A stretch of 64,000 bases of DNA from Paenibacillus sp. J2TS4 (lineage in GTDB: Bacteria > Bacillota > Bacilli > Paenibacillales > NBRC-103111), in the NCBI RefSeq assembly GCF_018403245.1, contig NZ_BOSH01000006.1, positions 332,422-396,421 of the forward strand, in the 5' to 3' direction. The notes under the pieces were generated by a model. That model saw only the letters and a list, made by a program, of their open reading frames with translations, did no database searches and was not told the origin of the DNA. The translations under genes and the position numbers were made by a program. Below, piece after piece: positions 24,303 to 32,735 of the stretch (positions within the stretch are counted from its first letter, which is position 1; every line of letters begins with the position of its first letter).

Positions 24303-24330
24303 TTGACTTATATTCCGCTTATGGTATAAT
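24303..24330 (+). promoter_or_regulatory. Promoter in front of the tRNA-Leu fragment
   Basis: TTGACT (24303-24308) and a perfect TATAAT (24325-24330) with a 16-base spacer, 15 bases before the tRNA fragment. Confidence 0.75.
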
Positions 24331-24344
24331 GTCGAAGAAGTTTT

Positions 24345-24395
24345 AGGTCCGTGTGGGCTTATCCCGTGGAGGTTCGAGTCCTCTCGACCGCACCA
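24345..24395 (+). pseudogene. 3' half of tRNA-Leu (right-end attachment-like repeat)
   Basis: Matches 13665-13716 of the intact tRNA from the anticodon arm to CCA, except for one substitution and one deleted base in the variable arm. The last 30 bases are identical. The 5' half is missing, so it cannot fold as a tRNA. It has its own strong promoter and is followed by a hairpin. Confidence 0.85.
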
Positions 24396-24412
24396 TTACA
24401 TAATCTACGCGG

Positions 24413-24440
24413 GCACCCCTAACCATGGGGTGCTTTGTTG
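24413..24440 (+). terminator. Terminator after the tRNA fragment
   Basis: GCACCCC pairs with GGGGTGC around a 7-base loop and is followed by TTTGTTG. It lies just before argS. Confidence 0.6.
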
Positions 24441-24483
24441 CATAAATTTTGTATACTCATTGCCGGAAAGGACAAAAGCGAAT

Positions 24484-26202
24484 ATGATTCAGTACAAACA
24501 GAAGGTAGCCGACTATCTTGCTCCAATGCTAGAAGGTATGGAGGAATCAGCCATTGTCGACATGTTGGAATATCCTCCAAATCCGGACATGGGGGACCTC
24601 TCGCTGCCATGCTTCAAACTGAGCCGGACGCTGCGCAAGCCGCCCCAGGCGATCTCGGAGGAGCTGAAGTCAAAGCTGGAGCAAGCCGAATGGCTGGACA
24701 AGGTAGAGGCGGTTTCCGGTTATTGCAACTTGTATTTGGACAAAGAGAGCTTCTTACAACAACAATTGACCGAAGTTCTCACTGCCAAAGAACGGTATGG
24801 TTCGCAAAATATCGGCCAAGGCCGAACGATTGTCATCGATTACTCCTCGCCCAATATCGCCAAACCATTTCACGTCGGTCATCTTCGCACGACGATTATC
24901 GGCAATGCCCTTTATTTAATTTTCTCCTTTCTCGGCTATCATGTTGTTCGTGTGAACCATTTAGGAGATTGGGGAACCCAGTTTGGCAAGCTGATTGTAG
25001 CTTACAAGGAATGGGGCCAGGCGGAGACGGTGGAACAGGAGGGCATCGGCGAACTGCTGCGCCTGTATGTCAAGTTTCACGATGAAGCGGAGTCTCAACC
25101 GGAATTGGAAGATCGGGCGCGGGCATGGTTTGTCAAGCTGGAGCAAGGGGATGAGGAAGCGATCCGGCTGTGGAAATGGTTCGTGGACATCAGCCTGAAG
25201 GAATTTAATAAAATTTATGAACTGCTCGGCGTAAGCTTTGATTCATACGCTGGGGAAAGCTTCTATAACGATAAAATGCAAGCGGTAGTCGAGGAGCTGA
25301 AAGATAAGCAGCTGCTCGAAGAGGACGAGGGCGCGATGCTCGTTCGTCTCGATGAGTATAACATGCCTCCTGCGCTGATACTTAAAAAAGACGGCGGAAC
25401 TTTGTATCATACCAGAGATATTACGGCCGCCTTGTATCGCAAAAACACTTATGACTTTGAAAAAGCGATATATGTCGTCGATGCCGGGCAAAGCCTGCAC
25501 TTTAAGCAATGGTTTAAAGTGATTGAGCGGATGGGCTACGATTGGGCCGATGACCTGGTTCATGTCGCCTTCGGGAAGGTCAGCTTGGAAGGGGCTAAAC
25601 TATCTACCCGCAAGGGCAATGTCGTCATGCTTGAAGATTTGCTGACGCAATCGATAGCGAAGATCCGGGAAATTATCGACAGCAAAAATCCGGATATGGA
25701 GAACAAGGAAGAGGTGGCCCGACAAGTCGGAGTCGGAGCGATCATCTTTAATGATTTGAGTACAAATCGGATTAAAGATATTGTTTTCTCCTGGGAAGAG
25801 GCGTTGAATTTCGATGGGGAGACGGGTCCCTATGTTCAATATACTCACGCCCGCTGCTGCAGTGTACTTCGCAAAGCGAGCGGGGGAAGTTCGATTGAGC
25901 TTCCTTCGGCCGAATCATTCGATGCCTCACAGCTGCTAAATGAGGAAGCCTATGCTGCAGCCAAGCAGATTGCCCTGTTTACCGAAACGGTAGAGCAGGC
26001 CATGATCAAGATGGAGCCTTCGTTGATCAGCCGCTATCTTGTTGATTTAGCGCAAAGCTTCAACCGGTTTTATCATCATTGTCCCATTCTGGTGGAAGAT
26101 GATGAACTTCGCAAAGCCAGATTGGCTCTTGTGCAGAGTGTAAGAATGACGTTGGAGAACGGGCTTCGTCTAATCGGACTGGAGGCTCCGCGGCAAATAT
26201 AA
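24484..26202 (+). CDS. argS: Arginyl-tRNA synthetase
   Basis: Class I synthetase that charges tRNA-Arg, 572 residues. The HIGH motif appears as HVGH inside SSPNIAKPFHVGHLRTT, and the KMSKS equivalent as STRKGN. An N-terminal Add-1 domain (about 1-85) and a C-terminal all-helical DALR anticodon-binding domain (about 450-572) are present. The ATG at 24484 has GGAAAGGA about 11 bases upstream. It is the first normal chromosomal gene to the right of the tRNA fragment. Firmicutes sometimes carry two ArgRS genes; whether this is the only one cannot be seen here. Confidence 0.95.
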   Translation: MIQYKQKVADYLAPMLEGMEESAIVDMLEYPPNPDMGDLSLPCFKLSRTLRKPPQAISEELKSKLEQAEWLDKVEAVSGYCNLYLDKESFLQQQLTEVLTAKERYGSQNIGQGRTIVIDYSSPNIAKPFHVGHLRTTIIGNALYLIFSFLGYHVVRVNHLGDWGTQFGKLIVAYKEWGQAETVEQEGIGELLRLYVKFHDEAESQPELEDRARAWFVKLEQGDEEAIRLWKWFVDISLKEFNKIYELLGVSFDSYAGESFYNDKMQAVVEELKDKQLLEEDEGAMLVRLDEYNMPPALILKKDGGTLYHTRDITAALYRKNTYDFEKAIYVVDAGQSLHFKQWFKVIERMGYDWADDLVHVAFGKVSLEGAKLSTRKGNVVMLEDLLTQSIAKIREIIDSKNPDMENKEEVARQVGVGAIIFNDLSTNRIKDIVFSWEEALNFDGETGPYVQYTHARCCSVLRKASGGSSIELPSAESFDASQLLNEEAYAAAKQIALFTETVEQAMIKMEPSLISRYLVDLAQSFNRFYHHCPILVEDDELRKARLALVQSVRMTLENGLRLIGLEAPRQI

Positions 26203-26214
26203 GTTACAGCGATG

Positions 26215-26240
26215 ACCGCCCTTGACGGGGCGGTTATTCT
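26215..26240 (+). terminator. Terminator of argS
   Basis: ACCGCCC pairs with GGGCGGT and is followed by TATTCTTGTTG, 13 bases after the stop. Confidence 0.8.
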
Positions 26241-26383
26241 TGTTGTTGAATGTTACAACAACCGTAAAGAAAACCATTAGTTGCGGAAGTGTAGATTGGG
26301 GTTCGCACGATATGAAGGTTTTGCGTAATTCTACGCGCGCTTCCCGGCGCGGGTTGCGGCGCTGGCATGGGAATGGTCAGACC

Positions 26384-26576
26384 GATGCGAATGCAAAAAT
26401 ACAGTCGATCGGTAATTATTCCTCTAATTTTGACAAATCTACTGCAAATGTGCAGTAGATTTGCCCGTTTAGGCCCGATAAAGAGATGAATCCAACGATT
26501 TGGCTGCAGAATTGCAGTCGATGGATGGAAAAGAGCAGATTCCGGTCCAAACGACTGTACAGATGCAGTCGATTGT
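26384..26576. repeat. Four palindromic TGCAGTCGAT-type repeats
   Basis: The core CAGT(C/A)GAT occurs at 26402, 26453, 26515 and 26566 (steps of 51, 62 and 51 bases). Each copy is one arm of a palindrome. The best is AAATCTACTGCA-AATG-TGCAGTAGATTT around 26436-26463, a perfect 12-bp stem. They fill the gene-free stretch 26241-26891, where I see no coding region. Confidence 0.7.
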
Positions 26577-26891
26577 CAGCAGGGCGCCTAACCTGTGGAG
26601 CAGCCCCTAGTCTGTGTCATAGGTTGCAGCAACACTTACTCGCAGCACGCAACACAGCATCTAGCTTGCCTGACAGCCTCTGCTGCACCAAATCTAATCT
26701 ACCCCCGCCTGCGTGTTGCGCTTGTTCATCTTCACGATGTTGTCAGGCATTTTTCTCGCTGCGGCTAAATGTGCATCAATCATAGTAAAAGACAGCCTGG
26801 TTTAAGCCTTCGAGAAAACGGGAAAGCTATTTTTGTGGAACTTATTCACACTGGAATTCGCCAGGGTATTGTTTCGAGAAGGAGGGGCGGC

Positions 26892-27089
26892 ATGGTCAAA
26901 ACAGATGAATTTGTGAAATATATTACTCAACAGCTTGTCACATATATAGACACACCGCGTGATGTAAAAAGGGAACGCAGACAGCTTAAAAAACAGGCCC
27001 GATCGATGGAGAAATGGACGGAACGCTGGTTTGGCCTAATTCCATTCTCCTTGCAAATGTACGTCGACCAGCATAGGCGCAAAAAATAA
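26892..27089 (+). CDS. YqzE-like small protein
   Basis: 65 residues, basic. The pattern DEFVKYITQQLVTYIDTP, then a Lys/Arg-rich helix, then RWFGLIPFSLQMYV matches YqzE, which in Bacillus subtilis is encoded after the comG operon. Its function is unknown. ATG at 26892 with AGAAGGAGG. No comG genes are seen in the window. A hairpin (AAGCTC-TTCC / GGAA-TG-GAGCTT, 27089-27118) follows the stop and may end the transcript. Confidence 0.75.
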   Translation: MVKTDEFVKYITQQLVTYIDTPRDVKRERRQLKKQARSMEKWTERWFGLIPFSLQMYVDQHRRKK

Positions 27090-27265
27090 AGCTCTTCCTT
27101 ATCTGGAATGGAGCTTATTCGGGTACCATCGTCACTTATCCGGTGAATGCTGCTTGTTTCTTCATGAGTCTGAACATCTCTTGTCAGCACCGCAACGCGC
27201 CCCGGGAGAGCGCGCATAGAAAGCTTGTTCTTACAGAATTAATTGCTCCTCTTGAAAAGGCCTTC

Positions 27266-28249
27266 CTATTCAGGCTTCTCAAACCATTGTCCCTGCAGAC
27301 GAAGCGTTTCGAACGGGAAGTAACGGGGCCCGTCCTGATCCAAGGCCATATATACGGAGCCGTTATTCCAGCGATGAATTCCAGTAACTGCATAGGGGTT
27401 GTAAACCGCTCCATCGAATAGTCGGGCCGTGTAGGTCACTTGCCGGGAGGAGGTCCATTTGTCGAACACATTCTCCTCAGTCCATTCTTGTAATGGAGTT
27501 CCCTGAATCCAGTACGCCTGCTCGAACGGATCGAATTCCGGAGCCTCAGCGGACTGGACGATAGATTTCACAGAGGAAGACGTCCCCTGCTTTGCACTTT
27601 GGAGGACGGGAAACACGCTGGACAGGTCCGGCAGTTCCTCCCCCGATTTCGCGTCGAAATAATGAACCTTCTCCGAAACGGTGACTTTCCACAATGCTTG
27701 CAAACCATTGGAATAGTGGGCTTCTTTGCGCACGCTCTGGTCTGCTTCAAACTGATCGTAAGAAGAATCGATTAGTCCGAGCTGCACCAACGATTGATGC
27801 AGCGTTCTCATACTATAAAGCGGCTTGCTTCCGGTTCCATATTCCGTTAGATGGTAGGTCCCATCCTCGGCCGCGCTGACTATCAGGTATCCGACCTGGC
27901 GGTCTCCTTGATTCAATAGAACAACCCACCCGTGCAGTCCGGGGCCCAGAGGGAGAACCTCCCATTGGGCTCCTTTCCAGGTGTCGAATCCGGGACGGTC
28001 GTACAAAGAGGAGATCCATTGATCAATTTGCAGCTCAAGCTCCGGCTGGGCCGCTACTCCCGCCTGGACAAATTCATTTTGAATATAATAGGAAGGCTCG
28101 TCCTCTTTAGTTGAATCCTCGGTAAAGACTGTGCCACCAGAGGAAATGATGGAATTGCCGGAAGAAACGGCCGAAAGCGTTAATGGGAACATCATATACC
28201 CGACGAATCCGAATAGGAGCAGCAGCGGCCAAAGCGATTTTCTTTTCAT
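27266..28249 (-). CDS. Exported or membrane-anchored protein of unknown function
   Basis: 327 residues. The N terminus (MKRKSLWPLLLLFGFVGYMM) is a signal or anchor helix; the rest is extracytoplasmic and rich in Trp, Gln and Ser. No known motif is recognised. The C-terminal part has a Trp-rich run (WNNGSVYMALDQDGPRYF) that suggests a beta fold. GGGTGAT precedes the ATG. It has no close partner: yqhG, on the same strand, lies upstream across a 354-base gap. Confidence 0.65.
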   Translation of the reverse strand: MKRKSLWPLLLLFGFVGYMMFPLTLSAVSSGNSIISSGGTVFTEDSTKEDEPSYYIQNEFVQAGVAAQPELELQIDQWISSLYDRPGFDTWKGAQWEVLPLGPGLHGWVVLLNQGDRQVGYLIVSAAEDGTYHLTEYGTGSKPLYSMRTLHQSLVQLGLIDSSYDQFEADQSVRKEAHYSNGLQALWKVTVSEKVHYFDAKSGEELPDLSSVFPVLQSAKQGTSSSVKSIVQSAEAPEFDPFEQAYWIQGTPLQEWTEENVFDKWTSSRQVTYTARLFDGAVYNPYAVTGIHRWNNGSVYMALDQDGPRYFPFETLRLQGQWFEKPE

Positions 28250-28603
28250 TTTAAATAATCACCCGCCCATTCGAGATTTTATTTATCCAAATACTGATAT
28301 TTATAGTTCCTGCTTCTTGATCACAGCTGGCGTGTTAAACATTCTAAAGTGCGCACCTCGTCCTAGAAGGACTCCTGCAGTTTTTTTCATCAATGATAAG
28401 AATTCATAAGATTTACTCTTATTATCATGCTTATCATTCACCGCGAAACGTATTCCGCCGTTAAGGTCGGCGATAGCCGTTTACGCTTGGTTATAATTTA
28501 GTGTAATGGAATGGTTCGAAAAAGTTTGTATAACGGTGTAGCCGATCCGTTTTTTTTCTGCTTCTATTCTTGCAACCTTTTAGCGATTTTCGTCAAATGA
28601 TAG
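28250..28603. other. Gene-free stretch with a nested palindrome
   Basis: No coding region is credible. At 28393-28437 ATGATAAG pairs with CTTATCAT, and inside it ATAAGA pairs with TCTTAT. The GATAAT-like halves recall Fur-type boxes, but the spacing does not fit the consensus well. Confidence 0.4.
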
Positions 28604-29539
28604 TCAGGGATCATTCTTGAGATGAAATAATCCGCAATTCATGACGGAGATGACGATTCGCGGCTCGTACTGCCACTCAATTTCCCGTTGGCGGCTTCGA
28701 TACTGCTCCTCGATTTCCGGCTTCTTCTCTTCTTCAGCAGATTGCAGCAGTTCTTCGTAATATCCTTCAATTCGGGCCAGCTCATCGAGCAGCCGCTCAG
28801 AGGCTTCCTCCGCCCAGGAATGATCGTAACGCTTAACCTTTTTCTCCAGATGGTTCTCCATCTGCCCGACAGCTCTAGCTATTGTAAAACGGCTGGGGAG
28901 GAGGTGGATATTGGTCGGCAGCAAAGGAGTCAGCTTCAAGCTCTCCATCCGTTCATGAAATTGTTCCATCAGCTCTCCGGTGCATAGATTGAAGCCGAGC
29001 GAATGGAATTCATCTCTTTTCATATCGCAAGTCAGCTCTACTTTAAAATTGACACCGAACCAGGAAGTGTAGCCTACCGCTTGTGGCTTGCGATTAGCCG
29101 GTCCGCGATTTTCTTCGAATAACCGGACAAATTTGCCTTTGCTGCGCACCACGTTAAAAATTTGCTCCAGCCTGCGGCTGCCATAAGTAAGGACATCTTG
29201 GGGAAGCCGCCGCGCCGTCTGGGCGGGTGCATGGCCAAAATATCTTCCCAATATGCTGTCCTGAGCGGGAGGCTGCTGGGAGGGAGCGGAGGCGGGCTCC
29301 CGCTCAGGATTCTCTTCCGCTTTCATTCCCTCCGGGTCAAACACGAATTGGAAGGTCATGGTCTCCGGCTCTGCACCGGTTCGTTCCACAAAGCTCCAGT
29401 AGTAGGAGCGCCCGGTTAGATCTTTGTCAGCTTCAGGCGACAGCTTGACCGTTACGTAGGATTTTCCTTTTTCAATCACTTGACAATCCGTTCCTTCGAG
29501 ATAGCGCATGACATATTTCTGGATTTGCTTAGTGTTCAT
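28604..29539 (-). CDS. yqhG: YqhG-like protein
   Basis: 311-residue soluble protein of unknown role, matching the YqhG family (MNTKQIQKYVMRYLEGTDCQVIEKGKSY start). It pairs with the YqhH helicase: the yqhH stop and yqhG start share four bases (29536-29539), so the two are translationally coupled, as in Bacillus. A Pro/Gln-rich insertion at about 78-92 is probably a linker, and the C terminus is a long charged coiled coil (about 235-295). Confidence 0.85.
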   Translation of the reverse strand: MNTKQIQKYVMRYLEGTDCQVIEKGKSYVTVKLSPEADKDLTGRSYYWSFVERTGAEPETMTFQFVFDPEGMKAEENPEREPASAPSQQPPAQDSILGRYFGHAPAQTARRLPQDVLTYGSRRLEQIFNVVRSKGKFVRLFEENRGPANRKPQAVGYTSWFGVNFKVELTCDMKRDEFHSLGFNLCTGELMEQFHERMESLKLTPLLPTNIHLLPSRFTIARAVGQMENHLEKKVKRYDHSWAEEASERLLDELARIEGYYEELLQSAEEEKKPEIEEQYRSRQREIEWQYEPRIVISVMNCGLFHLKNDP

Positions 29540-31323
29540 CCTCGTCCTCCCGCTTGCTCGACAACCGTTCCATTCATGCCGTTCAATACGGAGATCATCG
29601 GAGCGATTTCCTTCTCTACTTCCTCACGGATCGTACTGATGGATTGGCCCCATTCGTCAATCTTGCTGCGGAATTCGTTATCGTCCTTCGATTCAAGCGC
29701 CAGCTTCATCAAATCGCTTTCGAGCGAGTTTTTTTTGTCCATTCTTTCCAGAATGACGTCCAGCTCGCCGATGACGAGCTCGAACATATTGATTTTCTCA
29801 TGAAGTAGAGAAAGAATATGCTCCTCAATCGTTCCCTTTGTCGACAGATTAAAAATGCGAACATCTTTGGATTGGCCGAGCCGATGAACTCTGCCTATTC
29901 TTTGCTCTACGCGCATCGGGTTCCAAGGGAGGTCGAAGTTGATGATATGGTTGCAGAACTGCAGGTTAATTCCTTCGCCGCCCGCTTCCGTGGCGACCAG
30001 CACCTGGGCCCGGTTGCGAAACAGGTCCATCATCCAGTCCTTCTTCCCGCGATTCATTCCTCCCCGGTAGGGGACCGCAGAAATGCCGTGATCCTTCAAA
30101 AATTTCAATAAATACTCCTGGGAAGCCCGATATTCGGTGAAAATAATCGCCTTGTCCCCGATTTCCTGCAAAATTTCAATCGCTTTTTCCGCTTTGGTAT
30201 TCGCTTGAATTCCACGAATCGTCTCGACCAGCTCCCATATTTTGGCCCGATCGGGAGAATCCTCGGCCGTTTTCTTAAATAAATTGACCAGAGAGACAAA
30301 TACGGCATCCCGGCTGCTGCATACTTCCCGTTGAAGTGTCACGAGGGACAAGATTCCGCTCAGATTGCCTCCCGCTTCGTAATATCTTCCTTTGACGAAA
30401 TCGGTAACGCCTTCATAGAGCTTCTGCTCTTCCGGCGATAATGTCAGCAGAATATTATTAACCTGGCGCTTAGTAAATGAGATGCCTCCATCGCTCCGCC
30501 GGTTACGGATCATAATTTTGGACAACTCCTCCTGAAGCTGATCCTCGTTCTTGGGCACTCGCTTGTCTACGACAAAATTGCTCTGGAAGCTTCCCTGGCC
30601 CCCTAGATGTCCCGGCTTTAACAGAGTTATTAAATTGTACAGCTCGCTCATATCATTCTGGATCGGTGTGGCGGTGAGCAGCAGGCAGTACTTTTTGCGC
30701 AGCTCGTTGACGAATTGGTAGTTGGTCGTTTTTTTATTTTTCAGCTTATGCGCTTCATCGACGATAAGCATGTCATACTCCTGCTGCATGACAATGCTGC
30801 GGTGGGGGTCCCGCTTGGCGGTATCCATCGAGGCGACAATAATATCGCAGGAGGTCCACATATATTCTTTCTTTTGTGCGGCGGCGGGAATACCGAATTT
30901 TTGATTCAATTCCCGAACCCATTGGAGCACCAATGAAGCGGGTACCAGAATAAGCGCTTTGCGGACGAGTCCCCGCACCATATATTCCTTCAAAATTAGC
31001 CCGGCCTCGATCGTCTTGCCGAGACCGACTTCATCCGCCAGAATGGCTCGCCCTCTCATTTCATAGAGCACTTTCTTGGCGGTGTCGATCTGATGCGGCA
31101 TCGGGACGAGCTGTGTCGTATGAGCGAGGCATTGCAGCTCGTCAAAGTTTCCGATAAGCGCTGATTTTTCCGCTTCAACCGCCAATTGATACATCGTCCA
31201 ACTGTCCCAGGGACCGTTTTTGTCCATGCGGGCTTGCCAATCTTCCAGCCAGCTCCGGTCAAAATGAATCTGCAATCCGTCATGGACCGTGCGAATGAGC
31301 TCCGGACTTTCTAGTTTATTCAT
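29536..31323 (-). CDS. yqhH: SNF2-family DEAD/DEAH helicase YqhH
   Basis: Swi2/Snf2-type ATPase of 595 residues. Motif I is DEVGLGKT, motif II DEAH (VDEAHKLKN), motif III LTATPIQN. The helicase C half has ATEAGGEGINLQ and the motif VI QRIGRVHRLGQ. It is likely a DNA- or protein-DNA-remodelling enzyme; its role in Bacillus is not established. I start it at 31323 (MNKLESPEL), six bases after GGGGAGGG; the frame is open to 31389. It overlaps yqhG by ATGA and is divergent from lipM. Confidence 0.9.
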   Translation of the reverse strand: MNKLESPELIRTVHDGLQIHFDRSWLEDWQARMDKNGPWDSWTMYQLAVEAEKSALIGNFDELQCLAHTTQLVPMPHQIDTAKKVLYEMRGRAILADEVGLGKTIEAGLILKEYMVRGLVRKALILVPASLVLQWVRELNQKFGIPAAAQKKEYMWTSCDIIVASMDTAKRDPHRSIVMQQEYDMLIVDEAHKLKNKKTTNYQFVNELRKKYCLLLTATPIQNDMSELYNLITLLKPGHLGGQGSFQSNFVVDKRVPKNEDQLQEELSKIMIRNRRSDGGISFTKRQVNNILLTLSPEEQKLYEGVTDFVKGRYYEAGGNLSGILSLVTLQREVCSSRDAVFVSLVNLFKKTAEDSPDRAKIWELVETIRGIQANTKAEKAIEILQEIGDKAIIFTEYRASQEYLLKFLKDHGISAVPYRGGMNRGKKDWMMDLFRNRAQVLVATEAGGEGINLQFCNHIINFDLPWNPMRVEQRIGRVHRLGQSKDVRIFNLSTKGTIEEHILSLLHEKINMFELVIGELDVILERMDKKNSLESDLMKLALESKDDNEFRSKIDEWGQSISTIREEVEKEIAPMISVLNGMNGTVVEQAGGRG

Positions 31324-31501
31324 AGTTTCCCTCCCCGTCCAAAGGCAAGTATTCTTGTGCTTAGTATGATCCAAACGGTCCGTTTTCATAACCGGGGTTA
31401 TGGGTAAAAACCCAGTAGTTGGAGGGTGGAAAAGGCAGGCTGTTTTCGATATGATGAAAGAATCGGCAAATATAGCACTGAATGAAAGAGGCCAGATAAT
31501 A

Positions 31502-32344
31502 ATGAATCAATGGAGATGGATCCGTTCCGGAGTGGGAGATCCTGCCGTCAATATGGCAGTGGACGAAGCGATTCTGATTGCGCACAGCGAGGGCAAGACC
31601 GCTCCGACGGTGCGTTTTTATGGTTGGAATCCGCCATCGCTTAGCATCGGCTATTTTCAGAAGGCGACCCATGAGGTGGATTTGGAGGAAGTGAGGCGGC
31701 AAGGAATCGGCTTCGTTCGCCGGGCGACCGGGGGACGGGCGGTGCTGCATGACAAAGAACTGACCTACAGCATGATCGTGGCGGAGGATTACCCCGGCTT
31801 GCCCAAAAGAGTGACGGAAGCCTATCGGGTGCTCAGTCAAGGCTTGCTTAACGGATTTCTCAACCTCGGCCTGGACGCCGAAATGGTGACGCTGGCATCC
31901 GAGGAAGAAAAAGCGAAATATGAGTCGATAGGCTCAGCCGCTTGCTTCGATTCTCCTTCCTGGTACGAGCTGGTCGTCGAAGGCCGCAAGGTGGCCGGCA
32001 GCGCGCAGGTTCGCCAGAGGGAGGTCGTCCTGCAGCATGGATCGATTCTGCTGGATATGGACGCCAAGCAACTGTTCTCCTTGCTCAAGTTCCGTAACGA
32101 TTCCGTTAAGGAAAGATTAGAGCGGAGCTTCTCGTCCAAGGCGGTCGCCATTAATCAGCTTCGACAGGAACGGGGCTTGACCCCGGTCAAGCTGGAGGAG
32201 GTGGAGCAGGCGTTTGCACGCGGCATCGCCGAAGGGATGAACATTCATCTGGAGGAGGATGAATTGAGCCCCTATGAGCTTGAACTGGCGGAGCAACTGG
32301 TCAGGGACAAATATGGGTCGGATGACTGGAACTTCCGTCGTTAA
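31502..32344 (+). CDS. lipM: Octanoyltransferase LipM
   Basis: Moves octanoate from acyl carrier protein to GcvH in the Firmicute lipoate pathway. The sequence closely follows Bacillus LipM: NMAVDEAIL, RRATGGRAVLHDKELTYS, the catalytic Cys in ACFDSPSWYELVVEGRKVAGSAQ, and the Y-x-S-D-x-W-N end. The ATG at 31502 (MNQWRWIRSGVGDP) matches that family start; an upstream TTG/GTG opening at 31400 is unlikely. The 280 residues fit. It is divergent from yqhH, again as in the Bacillus yqhG-yqhM neighbourhood. Confidence 0.92.
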   Translation: MNQWRWIRSGVGDPAVNMAVDEAILIAHSEGKTAPTVRFYGWNPPSLSIGYFQKATHEVDLEEVRRQGIGFVRRATGGRAVLHDKELTYSMIVAEDYPGLPKRVTEAYRVLSQGLLNGFLNLGLDAEMVTLASEEEKAKYESIGSAACFDSPSWYELVVEGRKVAGSAQVRQREVVLQHGSILLDMDAKQLFSLLKFRNDSVKERLERSFSSKAVAINQLRQERGLTPVKLEEVEQAFARGIAEGMNIHLEEDELSPYELELAEQLVRDKYGSDDWNFRR

Positions 32345-32479
32345 GCCGGATTGTCAAGGCCTATTTTTCGAGTGAGTGACAGGTGTCCTCAATAAAAAAA
32401 TGAGATTAATAGAGTAAATAAAAGAAAACATCATTTTCGGACAGGATAATTGATTTTTTTGGTTGTTTGGTTACTAGTA

Positions 32480-32528
32480 GTACTATATATAGTGTTGTAT
32501 AATGGATATCGCACACAATATGTTGTAA
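32480..32528. promoter_or_regulatory. Two NrdR-like boxes around the nrdJ -10 element
   Basis: GTACTATATATAGTGT (32480-32495) and ACACAATATGTTGTAA (32513-32528) each match 14 of 16 positions of the NrdR box ACACWATATNTWGTGT, with 33 bases between centres. A TATAAT (32498-32503) lies between them, so bound NrdR would block RNA polymerase. Confidence 0.75.
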
Positions 32529-32595
32529 TGATATACATATAGACAGGGTGCGTGAATGGCCCGAACTATCGTCTTAATTCATCATATATGGACAT

Positions 32596-32680
32596 TGGGG
32601 GCTGTGAGGCGGTGATTGGATTGCTCATACCGGACCGCCTCAGGGTCTCCATTTTTCTGCCCTCCGCCAGGCGGTGGCAT
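32596..32680 (+). promoter_or_regulatory. Structured leader of nrdJ
   Basis: The 200-base leader holds GAGGCGGT (about 32605) pairing with ACCGCCTC (about 32635) and a second GCC-rich hairpin (CCGCC-A-GGCGG near 32667). It is not clearly a cobalamin riboswitch, since I cannot find a convincing B12 box. Confidence 0.35.
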
Positions 32681-32735
32681 GGCACAGAACGGGACGATGA
32701 CGACTGGGCTTCATTATTTATAGGAGGTCATGCAT

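Noticed and set aside
26300..26580. CRISPR array in the argS downstream repeats
   Set aside because: Units are palindromic, only four, diverged and unevenly spaced, and no cas gene is present.
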